This document shows positions 13,711-15,684 of a DNA stretch of 15,684 nt, piece after piece. The notes below the pieces were generated by a model. It was not told the DNA's origin, made no database searches, and saw nothing but the letters and a program-made list of their open reading frames with translations. The position numbers and the translations under genes were made by a program. This DNA is from JAXDLH01 sp034666705 (GTDB lineage: Bacteria > Chloroflexota > UBA6077 > SHYK01), in NCBI GenBank assembly GCA_034666705.1, contig JAXDLH010000176.1, positions 1 to 15,684 on the forward strand, given 5' to 3'. The stretch's first letter is position 1, and every line of letters starts with the position of its first letter.

Positions 13711-15030
13711 TTAGCGGATCGTGCGGACCGTCGGCATACCGACGAAGATGGCGGCGGCGCACACGACCAGCGACGCACCCATCAGCTCGACGGTGCGCTG
13801 GGCGCCGATGTGCGAGGCGGTCAGCCCGGTGAGGAAGCCGCCGAGTTGGAACAACACCTGGCCCTGCTGGAACACGCCGATGATGCGGCCCCGCAGCTCC
13901 GGTGGCGACTTGGCCTGCACGACCGTCTGGACGAGGGCGCCCGAGTACACGTTGCAGATACCGACCAGCAGCATGAGCACGAGCGAGAGTGGAAACAGGA
14001 GCGACTGCGAGAAGGCGATCAGCCCGATGCCGAACGCCATCACCCCGCCGATCATGAGGTAGCCCTTGGGCAGCCGATCGCCGATCGAGGCGACGAGCGC
14101 GGCGCTGCCGAATGCGCCGATGCCCATCGCCGTGAGCAACAAGCCCTGCCCGTCGGGCCCCGTGTGCAGCACGTCGCGCGCGAAGATCGGGAGCAGGGCG
14201 ACGAACGGGAAGCCGAGTAGCTGCGACGTGTACTGGATCACCATCCCCGTACGGATCGGTGGGTCGTGCACGATGTACCGCCAGCCCTCGAGCGTGCTGG
14301 CCATGACCGACGTCGACGTCGCGTTCACTCCCGCAGCTCGCATCGGCGGCTTGTTCGGCAGGCGGAGCTGCATGGTCCACTGCGAGGTCAGGACGTAGAT
14401 CACCCCCTGCAAAAGGTATGAACCGCCAGTGCCAACGAAGAAGATGATGACGCCGGACACTGCCGGGCCAATCGTGCGGCTGCCGTTGAACGCCATTGAG
14501 TTGAGACCGATCGCGTTCGTCAGGTGGGCGCGGTCGACGGCCTCGGGCACCATCGCCTGGCGGGCCGGCTGCTGAAACACCTGCAGCACGGCCACGAGGA
14601 AGCCGGTGACGTAGACGTTCCAGGGCTGCACGTGCCCGGTAATGACGAGGGCGGCGAGGATGAAGTTCAGCACGGCGTTCGAGAGCTGATCGACCATGAG
14701 CTGGGTTTTGCGCCCATACCGATCGGCGGCGGTGCCCGCGAGCGGCCCCAGAAAGAGGAATGGGAAGAGGCGCATCAGATTGATCAGCCCCAACTGGAGG
14801 GCGGAGCCCGTGAGATCGTAGATCAGCCAGCCCCGGGTAACCGTGTCCATCTGCTGGCCCATGCTGCTGCCGAGCTGGCCGATCCACAGCAGCCGAAACT
14901 CACGGAAGCGCAGCGCCTCGAACGTCGTGGTGCGGGCGAGCAGGCCGAGCGGTCCGCCTGGCGCAGCGAGCATAGGCGTGGCAGGCGGCGGGGCATCGGC
15001 CGCAGGGGGTTGAACGCCAGTCGGGGACAC
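13711..15030 (-). CDS. MFS transporter, EntS-like exporter family
   Basis: A 439-residue major facilitator protein. A Pro/Ala-rich cytosolic head (1-35) precedes about twelve hydrophobic segments. FRLLWIGQLGSSMGQQMDTV at about 45-64 and LGLINLMRLFPFLFLGPLAG (80-99) lead into the loop 2-3 motif GTAADRYGRK (99-108). FQQPARQAMVPEAVDRAHL and NAIGLNSMAFNGSRTIGPA in the first half, and SPPELRGRIIGVFQQGQV in the second, are hallmarks of the EntS/enterobactin-exporter branch (MFS_3). Members export siderophores or other small molecules by proton antiport; the cargo here is unknown. GTG 15030 has GGAG about 6 bases upstream. A TAGAAT at 15123-15128 on this strand could be a -10 element, without a clear -35. 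Confidence 0.93.
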   Translation of the reverse strand: MSPTGVQPPAADAPPPATPMLAAPGGPLGLLARTTTFEALRFREFRLLWIGQLGSSMGQQMDTVTRGWLIYDLTGSALQLGLINLMRLFPFLFLGPLAGTAADRYGRKTQLMVDQLSNAVLNFILAALVITGHVQPWNVYVTGFLVAVLQVFQQPARQAMVPEAVDRAHLTNAIGLNSMAFNGSRTIGPAVSGVIIFFVGTGGSYLLQGVIYVLTSQWTMQLRLPNKPPMRAAGVNATSTSVMASTLEGWRYIVHDPPIRTGMVIQYTSQLLGFPFVALLPIFARDVLHTGPDGQGLLLTAMGIGAFGSAALVASIGDRLPKGYLMIGGVMAFGIGLIAFSQSLLFPLSLVLMLLVGICNVYSGALVQTVVQAKSPPELRGRIIGVFQQGQVLFQLGGFLTGLTASHIGAQRTVELMGASLVVCAAAIFVGMPTVRTIR

Positions 15031-15152
15031 GCTGAGCTCCAGACGCGCTGCGGAGGTCGCGGGGCTGGGGATGTCCAGTGGCAGCTATGCGGCGTACCAC
15101 GGGCTGAGGCAGGACTATGCCCATTCTACCCCGGGGCGGCTGGCGGGGGTGG

Positions 15153-15684
15153 CTAGGCGCGCGTGAGCTGCCGGTCGCGGCCTGGCCGGTGGAACCCCAT
15201 GTGCGCCAGCGACTCATCGAGATTCGTCTCGATCACCGCGTGGTCCGGGTCGCGGATCACGAACATCGGGTCCAGCCCCTCCTGCACGCGCTGCAGCTCG
15301 CGCAACAGCATCTGGCGATACATTACGACGCCTCGGTCTGAGGTGGCGAGCCGCTCAACCGTGCGGTTCGCGATTGGCCCCTGCGTCTCCCACGCCATGT
15401 AGTCCTGAGCGGGCACCTCGTCCATGCGGAACCGTGCGTCCGGGTAGTGCCTGTCGACTGGATCCTTGAAGGGACGGAACGGCCGAATCTCCGGCTCATC
15501 CTCGTCGACGAGGCTTCCGTCCTCCGACGGCACGAAGCGCACGTCCCAGATCTTTGTGTGCGTGTCGTCGACCGGCACGCGAATGTGGGTGCCGTCACCC
15601 TGTCGCAAGATATTGGGGAAGAGCAGCGGGTGCGTATCGGACTTGCCGCTCGTGTAGACGGCCCGCTTCATCAGGGCGATCGGC
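15153..15684 (-). CDS. Rieske-type aromatic ring-hydroxylating oxygenase alpha subunit, C-terminal part (cut by window edge)
   Basis: The frame is open to the right edge of the window, so the gene starts beyond it. The Met at 15671 is probably internal. The visible part has SDTHPLLFPNILRQGDGTHI, VPVDDTHTKIWDVRF and YMAWETQGPIANRTVERLA followed by TSDRGVVMYRQMLLREL, as in the catalytic domain end of phthalate 4,5-dioxygenase-like oxygenases. The N-terminal Rieske [2Fe-2S] domain and most of the iron-binding His/His/Asp set lie outside. Such enzymes use reductase partners to oxidise aromatic or related substrates; the substrate cannot be named. The stop codon is TAG at 15153. It is followed by the MFS gene after 122 bases in the same direction, which may mean uptake or export linked to the pathway, as inference. 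Confidence 0.82.
   Translation of the reverse strand, partial: PIALMKRAVYTSGKSDTHPLLFPNILRQGDGTHIRVPVDDTHTKIWDVRFVPSEDGSLVDEDEPEIRPFRPFKDPVDRHYPDARFRMDEVPAQDYMAWETQGPIANRTVERLATSDRGVVMYRQMLLRELQRVQEGLDPMFVIRDPDHAVIETNLDESLAHMGFHRPGRDRQLTRA

Noticed and set aside
1..15684. CRISPR arrays, tRNA, rRNA or insertion-sequence transposases
   Set aside because: No regularly spaced repeats, no cloverleaf with CCA-type end, no rRNA stretches and no transposase motifs were seen on either strand. A structure-based search was not possible, so small RNAs may be missed.

Overview
The window is a GC-rich bacterial chromosome segment with dense genes, frequent GTG starts and Shine-Dalgarno sites of the GGAGG type. 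The gene types (LVIVD and Vgb-like propellers, Uma2 nuclease, an unusual helicase-loader gene next to dnaB) and the base composition suggest Chloroflexota, perhaps the Thermomicrobia/Sphaerobacter side. That placement is inference; no rRNA or other decisive marker is present. TGA, TAG and TAA all end apparently intact genes, so the standard bacterial code is in use.

Layout. 1-2800: two divergently transcribed propeller genes, a cytosolic LVIVD-repeat protein (-) and a Vgb-like lipoprotein (+). Between them lies the truncated start of an FAD-dependent oxidoreductase. 2800-6700: a replication block. A long upstream region with DnaA-box-like sites and inverted repeats is followed by rplI, dnaB and a loader-like ATPase with a DnaI-type zinc finger and two tandem AAA+ domains. 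6700-9130: a DUF2283 gene with an in-frame TGA, a small unknown gene (-), a translationally coupled pair (HAD-like hydrolase and pyridoxamine-oxidase-fold protein, +) and a second HAD hydrolase (-). 9156-10540 (-): a cassette of Phd/YefM-like antitoxin, RelE-like toxin with an in-frame TAG, and Uma2 nuclease, running on into the second HAD gene. 10701-13009: two overlapping GT4 glycosyltransferases. 13015-15684 (-): an unknown protein, an MFS exporter and the C-terminal part of a Rieske-type oxygenase that runs off the window.

How genes fit together. The rplI-dnaB-loader block is the only clearly essential unit. The loader probably opens or closes the DnaB ring, and having two ATPase modules in one chain is the most unusual feature seen. 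The two glycosyltransferases overlap by 4 bp and probably act in one surface-polysaccharide pathway. The HAD/oxidase-fold pair also overlaps by 4 bp.

Three genes look broken: the oxidoreductase relic, the DUF2283 gene and the toxin. The toxin lesion leaves its antitoxin apparently intact, as expected for a toxin-antitoxin pair that has lost activity.
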